Positions 46,433 through 54,831 of a stretch of DNA of 64,000 nt are shown here, one piece after another. Every line of letters starts with the position of its first letter. Positions within the stretch are counted from its first letter, which is position 1. The notes beneath the pieces are model-generated. The model searched no databases, was not told where the DNA came from, and was given only the letters and a program-made list of their open reading frames with translations. The DNA comes from Acinetobacter colistiniresistens. Its GTDB lineage: Bacteria > Pseudomonadota > Gammaproteobacteria > Pseudomonadales > Moraxellaceae. Made by a program: the position numbers and the translations under genes. The stretch covers positions 248,001 to 312,000 of the forward strand of contig NZ_KE340380.1 in assembly GCF_000413935.1 (NCBI RefSeq), read 5' to 3'.

Positions 46433-49400
46433 ATGTTTAAAAAAGTACTGATTGCCAATCGTGGGGCGATTGCCTGTCGTGTCATTCGTAGCTTAAAGAA
46501 ATTTGGGATTCAATCGGTTGCCGTCTATTCCGAAGCGGATCGGGACTCCTTGCATGTCAGTTTAGCCGATGAAGCGATTTTTATCGGTGATTCAGCTGCA
46601 CAGCAAAGCTATTTAAATATTGAAAAAATTCTGGCTGCAGCACAGCACACTGGGGCTGAAGCGATTCATCCAGGTTATGGTTTTTTATCAGAAAATGCCG
46701 AATTTTGTGATCTGTGCGAGCAACAGGGTATTGCCTTTATTGGTCCGACCTCACAGCAAATGCGTGATTTTGGTCTAAAACATACCGCACGAGCATTGGC
46801 GATTCAGAACCATGTGCCCTTGCTACCGGGTAGCCAGTTGCTTATCGACTTGGATGATGCATTGCTTCAGGCCGATCAGATTGGCTATCCCGTGATGCTG
46901 AAAAGCACTGCAGGCGGTGGCGGTATTGGCATGCGTCGGGTCTGGAATGAACAGGAATTAAAAGAAGCCTATCAAACCGTTTCCTATCTGGCGCAAGCGA
47001 ACTTTAAAGATGCGGGACTGTATCTGGAAAAGTTTGTCGAAAATGCGCGCCACATTGAGGTGCAGATTTTTGGAGATGGCCAAGGCCATGTCATTGCACT
47101 TGGTGAGCGTGATTGTTCGGTACAACGCCGTAATCAAAAAGTGATTGAGGAAACACCTGCACCACATTTGAATGATGAGCAACGCACGTATATTCAACAG
47201 GTTGCCATTCAATTGATGCAGTCGGTGCGGTATCGTTCCGCGGGTACGGTTGAATTTGTGATGGATACCGACACACAACAGTTTTACTTTCTGGAAGTGA
47301 ATACACGCTTGCAAGTGGAACATGGGGTAACGGAACAGGTGTATGACGTTGATCTGGTGGAATGGATGGTGAGCTTGGCCAGTGGGGATTGGCAAGCACC
47401 GCAACAGATTGCACCGCCCAAAGGTCATTCGATTCAAGTGCGTTTATATGCCGAAGATCCGATCAAAAACTTTCAACCCAGCGCGGGTTTATTGACCAGT
47501 GTCAAATTTGACCCTCAATCACGGGTGGAAACTTGGGTCGAAACAGGCTCAAATGTTTCCTCATTCTATGACCCGATGATTGCAAAAATTATTGTGACGG
47601 CAACGGATCGAGAGCAGGCCATCGTTGCTATGCAAAATAGCCTAAGTAATACAGAGATTGCAGGGATTGAAACCAATCTCGAGTATTTACAGGAAATTAT
47701 TGCGGGTGAGGTATTTGGGCAAGGCACACAAACCACCCGTTTCTTGAATCAGTTTGAATGGAAAACCCAAAAAATAGAGGTGTTACAGGCAGGGATTCAA
47801 ACTGCAGTGCAAGATGTAACAGGTCGCTTGGGCTATTGGGATGTCGGTGTTCCGCCTTCAGGTGCGATGGATGCATTGAGTTTAAATGTTGCCAATCAAT
47901 TGTTGGGCAATGCGTTCAATAGTTCGGGGCTAGAATGTACTTTACTTGGACCGACTTTAAAGTTTCATTGTGATAGTCAGATTGCCATCACTGGCGGTGA
48001 GATGGAGGCCAGTTTGGATGGTCAGCCAGTCGCGATGTGGTCAAGCATCAATGTGCGTAAAGGTCAGGTGTTAAAATGCGGTCGTATCAGTACGGGTTGC
48101 CGTAGTTATATTGGGATTAAACATGGATTTAATCTGCCTGCGTATTTGGGCAGTTTAGCGACCTTTACCTTGGGGCAGTTTGGTGGTCATGCAGGGCGTA
48201 ATTTACTGATTGGCGATATGTTGCCAATCACGGAGGCGAAAGCTGAGCAAACGGCTGCATTAACACCAGAACAAATCCCAAGTTTTAAAACCGAATGGGA
48301 AATCGCGGTCATGTATGGTCCGCATGGTGCACCTGATTTTTTTACGCCGAATGATGTTGCCATGTTTTTTGATCAAGACTGGGAGATTCACTTTAACTCG
48401 AGTCGTACCGGTATTCGCTTGATTGGCCCGAAACCTGAATGGGCACGGATTGATGGCGGTGAGGCAGGTCTACATCCGTCGAATATCCATGACAATGCCT
48501 ATGCGATTGGTGCAATTGATTTCACGGGAGATATGCCGATTATTTTAGGGCCAGATGGTCCGAGTTTAGGCGGTTTCGTTTGTCCTGCGGTGGTGATCAA
48601 CTCAGAGTTATGGAAATTAGGTCAACTCAAAGCAGGCGATAAAGTGAAATTTGTTCCTGTCAGTTATGCGCAGGCGCAACAGTTAGAACAGCGTTATCAA
48701 TCGGCGTTACAGGATGAAACGGCATTACAAGTTAATTTTGAACCTATATTCAAAGCAGAGCCTGTCACTTTAAAAAATGCGGTGTTGGCGACTTTGGATC
48801 AGGGTGCCGATAAACCCAAAGTGAGCTATCGTCCCGCAGGTAACCAGTATTTGTTGGTGGAATATGGTGAACTGGTCTTAGATCTCAATTTACGTTTCCG
48901 TATTCATGCCTTAATGCAATGGGTGCAGCAACAAAATATTCAGGGCATCATTGATTTGACCCCAGGCATTCGTTCATTACAGATTCATTATGATTCAATG
49001 GTTTTGGAGCAACTGGATTTACTGCGCTTGTTACAAGTGGCTGAAAGTGAATTACCCGATATTGAACATATGCAGGTACCGTCTAGAACTGTGTATTTGC
49101 CGTTAGCTTGGGAAGATTCGCAAACCCAACTTGCCACCGAAAAATATACGCAATTGGTTCGTCCAGATGCACCATGGTGTCCAGACAATATTGAGTTCAT
49201 TCGCCGTATTAACGGTCTTGCATCGAAGCAAGCAGTAAAAGACGTGGTCTATGATACCGCTTATTTGGTGATGGGTTTGGGTGATGTCTATCTGGGTGCA
49301 CCTGTTGCCACACCGCTAGACCCGAGACATCGTTTAGTCACCACCAAATATAATCCTGCTCGAACATGGACGCCTGAAAATGCGGTCGGAATTGGCGGGG

Positions 49401-50038
49401 CTTATATGTGTGTTTATGGCATGGAAGGGCCGGGTGGCTATCAGTTTGTAGGACGTACTACACAGGTTTGGAGTCGTTATCGTCAAAATCCGAATTTTGA
49501 AGCGCACAAGCCGTGGTTGCTCAGATTCTTTGACCAGATCCGTTTTTATGAAGTGTCTGAATCTGAGCTGTTAGAAATGCGTGAAGACTTTAAAGCAGGA
49601 CGTTTGCAACTGCGGATCGAAGAAGGGGTACTGAATCTCAAAGACTACAATGCTTTTCTAAAAGACAATGAAAGCAGTATTCAAGCTTTTAAACAGGTTC
49701 AACAAAGTAATTTTGAAGAGGAACGCCATCGCTGGCATGAAGCAGGCTTGGCTGAATATGTTTCCGAAAGTATGGATGCAGTACTGGATGATTCAGAAAT
49801 AATTGTTCCGAGCGGTGGCATGATCGTGGAGTCACATATGCCGGGTTCGGTCTGGAAAATTGAATGTACCGTAGGCGATATTATCGAAGAAGGTGAAACC
49901 TTGGCGGTAATTGAAGCAATGAAAATTGAAATTCCAATCCTTGCGCCTGCAAAAATGAAAGTTGACAGTATCTTGATTGATAAAGCACAAACGGTAAAAA
50001 CAGGACAGGCATTATTCACGCTTGCGCCTGCTGTATAG
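46433..50038 (+). CDS. Biotin-dependent guanidine (urea-type) carboxylase
   Basis: A 1201-aa multidomain enzyme. Biotin carboxylase spans about 1-445 (STAGGGGIGMRRV ATP loop, EVNTRLQVEHGVTEQVYDVD). The carboxyltransferase is made of a KipA/AHS2-like part (about 465-750, GYWDVGVPPSGAMD) and a KipI/AHS1-like part (about 785-985). The biotinyl domain is at the C-terminus, with EAMK and the biotin lysine at K1164. There is no fused allophanate hydrolase. It would carboxylate guanidine (or urea) with ATP and bicarbonate. Guanidine is preferred because of the riboswitch and the CgdAB genes. Residues separating urea and guanidine enzymes were not checked by alignment. A terminator follows. Confidence 0.9.
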   Translation: MFKKVLIANRGAIACRVIRSLKKFGIQSVAVYSEADRDSLHVSLADEAIFIGDSAAQQSYLNIEKILAAAQHTGAEAIHPGYGFLSENAEFCDLCEQQGIAFIGPTSQQMRDFGLKHTARALAIQNHVPLLPGSQLLIDLDDALLQADQIGYPVMLKSTAGGGGIGMRRVWNEQELKEAYQTVSYLAQANFKDAGLYLEKFVENARHIEVQIFGDGQGHVIALGERDCSVQRRNQKVIEETPAPHLNDEQRTYIQQVAIQLMQSVRYRSAGTVEFVMDTDTQQFYFLEVNTRLQVEHGVTEQVYDVDLVEWMVSLASGDWQAPQQIAPPKGHSIQVRLYAEDPIKNFQPSAGLLTSVKFDPQSRVETWVETGSNVSSFYDPMIAKIIVTATDREQAIVAMQNSLSNTEIAGIETNLEYLQEIIAGEVFGQGTQTTRFLNQFEWKTQKIEVLQAGIQTAVQDVTGRLGYWDVGVPPSGAMDALSLNVANQLLGNAFNSSGLECTLLGPTLKFHCDSQIAITGGEMEASLDGQPVAMWSSINVRKGQVLKCGRISTGCRSYIGIKHGFNLPAYLGSLATFTLGQFGGHAGRNLLIGDMLPITEAKAEQTAALTPEQIPSFKTEWEIAVMYGPHGAPDFFTPNDVAMFFDQDWEIHFNSSRTGIRLIGPKPEWARIDGGEAGLHPSNIHDNAYAIGAIDFTGDMPIILGPDGPSLGGFVCPAVVINSELWKLGQLKAGDKVKFVPVSYAQAQQLEQRYQSALQDETALQVNFEPIFKAEPVTLKNAVLATLDQGADKPKVSYRPAGNQYLLVEYGELVLDLNLRFRIHALMQWVQQQNIQGIIDLTPGIRSLQIHYDSMVLEQLDLLRLLQVAESELPDIEHMQVPSRTVYLPLAWEDSQTQLATEKYTQLVRPDAPWCPDNIEFIRRINGLASKQAVKDVVYDTAYLVMGLGDVYLGAPVATPLDPRHRLVTTKYNPARTWTPENAVGIGGAYMCVYGMEGPGGYQFVGRTTQVWSRYRQNPNFEAHKPWLLRFFDQIRFYEVSESELLEMREDFKAGRLQLRIEEGVLNLKDYNAFLKDNESSIQAFKQVQQSNFEEERHRWHEAGLAEYVSESMDAVLDDSEIIVPSGGMIVESHMPGSVWKIECTVGDIIEEGETLAVIEAMKIEIPILAPAKMKVDSILIDKAQTVKTGQALFTLAPAV

Positions 50039-50059
50039 CAATCAAATTCATGATGCAGA

Positions 50060-50092
50060 AAAGGCCCTATGATGAAACATCGGGCTTTTTTT
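50060..50092 (+). terminator. Terminator of the carboxylase operon
   Basis: GCCC and GATG pair with CATC and GGGC in a bulged stem (50064-50085), followed by seven T. It separates the carboxylase operon from the regulator operon. Confidence 0.75.
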
Positions 50093-50169
50093 ATGTGCAT
50101 TTATTCAGCAATTCACACGGTTTTTTCTACTTTATTTGGCTAAAAAACTGGCATAGATACTGCATTAAA

Positions 50170-50199
50170 TATTACGAATTATAAATTTGGTATTACTAA
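50170..50199 (+). promoter_or_regulatory. Guanidine-locus motif, site 2
   Basis: TATTACG (50170-50176) followed 21 bp later by GTATTACTAA (50190-50199). It ends 13 bp before the ATG of the small ORF at 50213 and nearly touches its ribosome binding site. Confidence 0.65.
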
Positions 50200-50212
50200 G
50201 GCTGAGGTGGTT

Positions 50213-50329
50213 ATGAAAACACAATCAATCCTAATTCAGTATTTCAAAGTTGCAGTGCGCTGTTTTGCCAATTTACTGAGCGTCCGAGCAGGTCTGTATG
50301 TAAAGCAAACCCAGCTACCCAAACAGTAG
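50213..50329 (+). CDS. Small ORF (38 aa) ahead of the NikR-like gene
   Basis: A 38-codon ORF with a good ribosome binding site (GAGGTGG, 3-4 bases before ATG). The peptide begins MKTQSILIQYFKVAVRCFANLL and is basic and amphipathic, with no clear membrane helix. It ends 10 nt before the next ATG at 50340, which itself has no ribosome binding site, so its translation may serve to start the regulator. I know no homologue. It could be a true small protein or just a leader peptide. Confidence 0.5.
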   Translation: MKTQSILIQYFKVAVRCFANLLSVRAGLYVKQTQLPKQ

Positions 50330-50339
50330 TCTGATCATT

Positions 50340-50777
50340 ATGAATGCACGTCCAAAACTGACTCGAATCAGTATTACCGTCCCTGAAAAGACGGTTGAAG
50401 CCTTAGATCAAACCATTGTCGAAGAGCATTATGAAAGTCGCTCTCAGGCGATTGTCGACATGATTAACAAGCATTTAATTGCTGAACAGGCACAGCAAAA
50501 TGCAGTCATGGTGGGTACACTGACCTTGCTCTATGACGCCAGTTGCATGCCGTTGCGTATGCAACTCTTAGACTTACAACAAAAATTTTTAGAACAGGTG
50601 ATCAGTTCATTACATATTCAACTGGATCAACAAAAAATATTGGAAGTCATGCTGTTACAAGGTGGCAGTAATGACCTTAAACAGATTAGCCAACAATTTA
50701 CTGCCTTAAAAGGGGTGATTAAAGGGCATCTGGAACTCATGGATGCCGTGATGCCCCCCTTACAGCAAAACGATTAG
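50340..50777 (+). CDS. NikR-like ribbon-helix-helix regulator lacking most nickel ligands
   Basis: A 145-aa protein built like NikR. The N-terminal ribbon-helix-helix (about 5-47) has RISITVPEKTVEALDQTIVEEHYESRSQAIVDMI. The C-terminal ACT-like domain (about 55-135) has VGTLTLLYD and LHIQLDQQKILEVMLLQGG. Aligned by eye with E. coli NikR, only H87 (in SLHIQ) is kept; H76, H89 and C95 are replaced. It is therefore unlikely to sense nickel in the classical way. It lies in the guanidine locus and is the best candidate to bind the TATTAC repeats. What it senses is unknown. Confidence 0.8.
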   Translation: MNARPKLTRISITVPEKTVEALDQTIVEEHYESRSQAIVDMINKHLIAEQAQQNAVMVGTLTLLYDASCMPLRMQLLDLQQKFLEQVISSLHIQLDQQKILEVMLLQGGSNDLKQISQQFTALKGVIKGHLELMDAVMPPLQQND

Positions 50778-50853
50778 GATGCAGCGGCATTGTCGCTCAA
50801 CACGTGATTGAGACGTGCTCTGGGCAAAATTTCAAAAAAGATATGGGGTGATT

Positions 50854-51885
50854 ATGAAGCAAGCAATAGCAACGTTATCTGTTTCAGTGCTGTTCGGGCT
50901 GGTGCTTAGCGCGTGTGATAATTCGGCAAAAGTGCCAACGGCGGAGAAAGCGACCGAGGCCAAAGATGTAGCAACAACCACGCCTATTACGATTGGGTAT
51001 AGTGATTGGCCGGGTTGGGTGGCTTGGCAAGTGGCGATTGAAAAAGGTTGGCTCAAAGATGCAGGCTTAAATGTTGAATTTAAATGGTTTGATTATTCAG
51101 CCTCAATCTCTGCTTTTGCTGCCAATCAACTCGATGCGGTGTTTATTACCAATGGCGATAATTTGGTGAATGCCTCTGGCGGGAGCAAGGGCATGATCAT
51201 TATGGTGACGGATTATTCTGCGGGTAATGATGTCATTATTGCCAAGAATGGTATTAACAGTATTCAGGATTTAAAAGGTAAGTCCATTGCAACGGAAAAG
51301 GGCTTGGTGGATCACCTGTTATTATCAACCGCGTTGACCGATGCCAAGATTCCATTCTCAGATATTAAGCTGGTCAATTCAGTAACCAATGAACTTCCTC
51401 AAGTGTTTGGCAGTCAGGATATTGCTGCGATTGCAGTATGGCAACCCGTTGCCAATCAAGCGTTAAAAGCAGTGGCGGGTTCCAAGATTATTTATAGTTC
51501 CAAAGATAAGCCAGGTTTGATCTACGATACGCTTGCGGTGAATCCAACTCATTTATCGGCGCATCAAGAGGACTGGAAAAAGCTGATCCAAGTGTGGGAT
51601 AAAACGGTGAAATACATCCAAGACCCTACAACCCACGCAGATGCCGTAAAGATCATGGCCAATCGTGTTGGTGTTGATCCTCAGCAATATGAGCAATTCA
51701 TTGAGGGGACACATTTACTGGATATCGCAGCGAATAAGAAAGTGTTCCAGAAGAGAACAGGCTTTGACTCGATTTATGGTTCAACCTATCACGTCAATCA
51801 ATTCAATGTCAGTAATGGGATTTATAAAACTGAAGTGGATGTAGATGGTTTGATTTATCCAGCTTTGGTGGATGAGTTGAAATAG
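50854..51885 (+). CDS. ABC transporter substrate-binding lipoprotein of the guanidine locus
   Basis: A 343-aa periplasmic binding protein of the SsuA/TauA/NMT1-like group. The signal is MKQAIATLSVSVLFGLVLSAC with the lipobox at C21. The mature protein starts with ITIGYSDWPGWVAWQVAIEKGWLKDAGL and has the hinge-lobe stretch GKSIATEKGLVDHLLLSTAL. Proteins of this type are regularly found with urea/guanidine carboxylase genes. I use the ATG at 50854 (GGGGTG upstream). The matching permease and ATPase are encoded on the other strand at 53951-55767. The ligand is not proven; guanidine or a guanidino compound is inferred. Confidence 0.85.
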   Translation: MKQAIATLSVSVLFGLVLSACDNSAKVPTAEKATEAKDVATTTPITIGYSDWPGWVAWQVAIEKGWLKDAGLNVEFKWFDYSASISAFAANQLDAVFITNGDNLVNASGGSKGMIIMVTDYSAGNDVIIAKNGINSIQDLKGKSIATEKGLVDHLLLSTALTDAKIPFSDIKLVNSVTNELPQVFGSQDIAAIAVWQPVANQALKAVAGSKIIYSSKDKPGLIYDTLAVNPTHLSAHQEDWKKLIQVWDKTVKYIQDPTTHADAVKIMANRVGVDPQQYEQFIEGTHLLDIAANKKVFQKRTGFDSIYGSTYHVNQFNVSNGIYKTEVDVDGLIYPALVDELK

Positions 51886-51894
51886 CTAATTTAT

Positions 51895-51981
51895 AAAAAA
51901 AATCGTTCTCATAGAACGATTTTTTTTATTTCTGGATTTTAAAATCTGAAGGACAATCTTTTTAAAGAATTGATTGTCCTT
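51895..51981. terminator. Bidirectional terminator and a second hairpin
   Basis: AATCGTTCT (51901-51909) and AGAACGATT (51913-51921) with A- and T-runs on both sides end the binding-protein gene and the convergent 52009 gene. A second stem follows, AAGGACAATC (51949-51958) with GATTGTCCTT (51972-51981). Confidence 0.88.
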
Positions 51982-52008
51982 GTCTAGATCAATCAGATAG
52001 AAACAGGA

Positions 52009-52884
52009 TTAGTAAGATCGCGTGGCATTTTTTAATAAATGCTTTTGCTCAGCAGCCAGCCATTGTTGTGTATCCGTGGTGGTTGCGGTTGTGGTATTAA
52101 ATACAAAATCAGGTTGATACATATCCAGATGAAAATAAAGTCGATACAGTTCACCTTCAATCTGTTTCAGTTGGGTCAGGGTATTGGAATCTTCTATTTC
52201 AAAATCATCGAGTGAAATTGATTGCTGTAAACGATTACTGATTGTACTAAAACCAATAGAAGAACCATTTAAAGCAACCGAGACTTCATAGCTTTCGATC
52301 ACTTTAGGAACATTTTCAGGGTGATCAATTGACCCATTTTTCAGTTGCTTTTGTTGTTTTGGAAGGCGTGATTGAGCATAAGCCATGTGCTGATCGCTGA
52401 TCACCAAGCCACCGTCCATAAGTACTATCTTTTGCGTTACCACATGCTGCATCTGAAAGAGGCGTAACCCTAAAAATAAACCCTGTTGAGCCTGTTGCCG
52501 CCAATCCTCAACATAGGCATGGGAAGGTGAAAACTCTAAAATACTGTTGCCTATCGGGTAGAGTTTCGCTGGCTCAGGCCATTGAATATGATTCTGATAG
52601 TTTTGATGAATCTGCCAAGAGAGTAATTCACGATCTGGATCCCATAAGGTATCACCAATCCATCCCTGTCGTTCGTGTAGCGCTGTTTGATTTGCATCGA
52701 CCAGTCGGAGGTCAATACTGAAAGATTTGGACTGAAACCAGTACACAATGGTTTTTTCGTCCGTCATGCCATTAAAGAAGCTGATACTTTTGCGTCTAAA
52801 GCATCCTAGTAAATAGCGGGGTAAGGGCAAGTGATCATCCATTGCTGTTGGCTCAAGTTGCGTGAGTAAGTTGATTAGATTCAT
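52009..52884 (-). CDS. Unknown protein translationally coupled to the dioxygenase
   Basis: A 291-aa protein, soluble by its composition, with no signal peptide or membrane helix. Its start overlaps the dioxygenase stop (ATGA at 52881-52884), so the two are made together. Aromatic-rich stretches such as TIVYWFQSKSFSIDLRLVD, QGWIGDTLWDPDRELLSWQIH and LYRLYFHLDMYQPDF suggest a beta-rich ligand-binding fold like lipocalins, but I do not recognise the family. It is the last gene of the minus-strand operon and probably serves the same substrate as the dioxygenase. Confidence 0.75.
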   Translation of the reverse strand: MNLINLLTQLEPTAMDDHLPLPRYLLGCFRRKSISFFNGMTDEKTIVYWFQSKSFSIDLRLVDANQTALHERQGWIGDTLWDPDRELLSWQIHQNYQNHIQWPEPAKLYPIGNSILEFSPSHAYVEDWRQQAQQGLFLGLRLFQMQHVVTQKIVLMDGGLVISDQHMAYAQSRLPKQQKQLKNGSIDHPENVPKVIESYEVSVALNGSSIGFSTISNRLQQSISLDDFEIEDSNTLTQLKQIEGELYRLYFHLDMYQPDFVFNTTTATTTDTQQWLAAEQKHLLKNATRSY

Positions 52885-53897
52885 TCACCTGCTCCTTGTT
52901 CATTTAAACCAAAGGAGTACAGCGGGCGGGCATTTTCAAGTACCAACTCACCCGACTGAATGCGTTGCTTGAGGTACATAAAGGTTTGAGCGGTCTGATT
53001 GAATAGATGTTCACCGCCTTTCATTGGCGGGTATAACGGCGCTTCATTGGAGATGAGCGGTTGAATCAGATAGTCATAATCACAGGAGAAGAACAGCGGA
53101 AAAGAATAGCGTTCCTGTTGCACTCGTCGAACACGATGCTTGGTTGCCAGATAACGGCCATTGGATAAGATTTCCATCATGTCACCAATATTCATTACCA
53201 TGGTGTTTTCAATTAAGGGAATATCGATCCATTCACCTTGTTTATTCAGTACCTGTAAACCTTCAGCCGTTGGAAATAAAAGGGTAAAACATTCATAGTC
53301 GGTATGTGCACCAATGCCTGATTGATCTTCTGCCTCGGGATTATAAGGGTAGTGAATCAGCCTTAATTGGCTTGGTGCATGCTTTGAATACGGTTCAAAA
53401 AAGTCTTCATTCAGCTCAAGTGCCAAAGCAAAAGCTTTAAATAGCTGATTTCCGATGGTTTTGATATGTTGATAATAATTTAGGACGCTTTGCTTAAAGA
53501 TTGCATCCTCTGGCCATAGCGTTGGACCGAGTAAAGGACGACGATGCAGCTCACCGAGATAGTCATAATTAATGTCATAAGATTCTTTTAAATCATAGAC
53601 ATTGGCTTTGAATTGTTCTTCACCGATTGGCACATAACCACTATGATTTTCGGAAAGACCAATATAATGCTGCATTTTAGTGGCTTGGTCTTGGCTAAAA
53701 TAGTGCTGTGCAACTTGTTTTAATTGATCGAACAGTTCGGGCTGAAATTGTTCCCCTTGAATGTATAAGAAGCCAATGTCCTTACAGGCTTGATCAAGTT
53801 GCTTGACCACCTGTTTGCGATCTTCTAAACGCTCACTGTTGAGGAGTGAAATATCAATTAAGGGCAATACATAATCATGGTTCATGAGATTCACCAT
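52881..53897 (-). CDS. 2-oxoglutarate/Fe(II) dioxygenase of the isopenicillin N synthase family
   Basis: A ~338-aa oxygenase with an N-terminal DIOX_N-like part (LPLIDISLLN) and a jelly-roll core. From the 53897 start the Fe(II) ligands are H198 and D200 (GAHTDY) and H254 (ATKHRV); the 2-oxoglutarate motif is R263-x-S265 (RYSF). A Tyr follows the Asp ligand, as in the ethylene-forming enzyme, which makes guanidine from arginine. Together with its place in a guanidine locus this suggests that it hydroxylates a guanidino compound. That is inference. Starts at 53942 (TTG), 53897 and 53885 are all possible. It is 53 bp after the ABC ATPase gene. Confidence 0.85.
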   Translation of the reverse strand: MVNLMNHDYVLPLIDISLLNSERLEDRKQVVKQLDQACKDIGFLYIQGEQFQPELFDQLKQVAQHYFSQDQATKMQHYIGLSENHSGYVPIGEEQFKANVYDLKESYDINYDYLGELHRRPLLGPTLWPEDAIFKQSVLNYYQHIKTIGNQLFKAFALALELNEDFFEPYSKHAPSQLRLIHYPYNPEAEDQSGIGAHTDYECFTLLFPTAEGLQVLNKQGEWIDIPLIENTMVMNIGDMMEILSNGRYLATKHRVRRVQQERYSFPLFFSCDYDYLIQPLISNEAPLYPPMKGGEHLFNQTAQTFMYLKQRIQSGELVLENARPLYSFGLNEQGAGE

Positions 53898-53950
53898 TGG
53901 CTGGTCGTCCAGCAATAAATGAAGCGGATTGGGTCGTCCCAAACGCTATT

Positions 53951-54829
53951 TTATTTCTGTGTACTCATTTGGGTCATACGTGGAATTTTAGGTAAATCTT
54001 GTAGTGCAGGGTCGAGTTGTTCCTCTTGGTGATGTACCAACAGATCAACCCGATGCCGTAGTTTTTTAAATTCAGGCGAATGCATCAGCTCAATTGTTCG
54101 TGGGCGTGGTAAATTCACCTCGATAATCTCTTTGATCTCGCCTGGATTGGCTTTTAAGGCCACAATACGATCTGCCAATAAAATGGCTTCATCCATGTCA
54201 TGCGTGACAAATAAAATAGTGATATCAATGTTTTGCCACAAGTCCATCAAGTGCTTTTGCATTTTTTGTCGGGTGTAGGGATCGAGCGCGCCAAAGGGTT
54301 CATCCATGAGTAAAATTTTGGGTTCATTGACCAAAGCACGGGCAATGGCGACACGCTGTTTCATCCCACCAGAAAGTTCATGTGGGAACTGATTTTCATA
54401 TTTTTCTAAGCCAATAATATTAATCCACTCACGTGCCATTTCTTCGGCACGGGTTTGACTGATGCCTTTCATCAAAGGGCCAAACATCACATTTTCTTTA
54501 ACAGTTTTCCATGGAAATAAGGTATAGCCTTGAAACACCATGCCACGTTCTGAACTTGGGCCTTTAATTTTTTGCCCTTCTACCAGAACCTCACCACTGT
54601 GGTAGTCATCTAGACCTGCAACCACACGACTTAATGTTGATTTTCCACAGCCAGAAGGACCAATCACACAGACAAACTCACGTTTATGAATACGTAAATC
54701 AATTTGGTTGAGCACCGTGCGCTCAGATGTGCCATGTTGAAAAATTTGCGTCAGTTGCTTGGTTTCCAACATCACTGGACGCGTATAAATATGCTCAAAA
54801 TAGGCTTTGGTATCGAAATTATCCGTCAT
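53951..54829 (-). CDS. ABC transporter ATP-binding protein of the guanidine locus
   Basis: A 292-aa ATPase of the nitrate/sulfonate/taurine import group (SsuB/TauB-like). Walker A is GPSGCGKST, the signature [15 protein letters not shown], Walker [13 protein letters not shown], and the H-loop FVTHDMDEA. The start at 54829 has GGAG seven bases upstream, lying in the end of the permease gene; the genes are 2 bp apart. It should energise uptake through the permease and the binding protein encoded at 50854-51885. Its C-terminal ~40 residues extend beyond the usual length. Confidence 0.9.
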   Translation of the reverse strand: MTDNFDTKAYFEHIYTRPVMLETKQLTQIFQHGTSERTVLNQIDLRIHKREFVCVIGPSGCGKSTLSRVVAGLDDYHSGEVLVEGQKIKGPSSERGMVFQGYTLFPWKTVKENVMFGPLMKGISQTRAEEMAREWINIIGLEKYENQFPHELSGGMKQRVAIARALVNEPKILLMDEPFGALDPYTRQKMQKHLMDLWQNIDITILFVTHDMDEAILLADRIVALKANPGEIKEIIEVNLPRPRTIELMHSPEFKKLRHRVDLLVHHQEEQLDPALQDLPKIPRMTQMSTQK

Positions 54830-54831
54830 AT

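Noticed and set aside
53898..53942. Longer N-terminus of the dioxygenase from a TTG at 53942
   Set aside because: No ribosome binding site and the added residues do not look like the family; an ATG at 53897 or 53885 is more likely.
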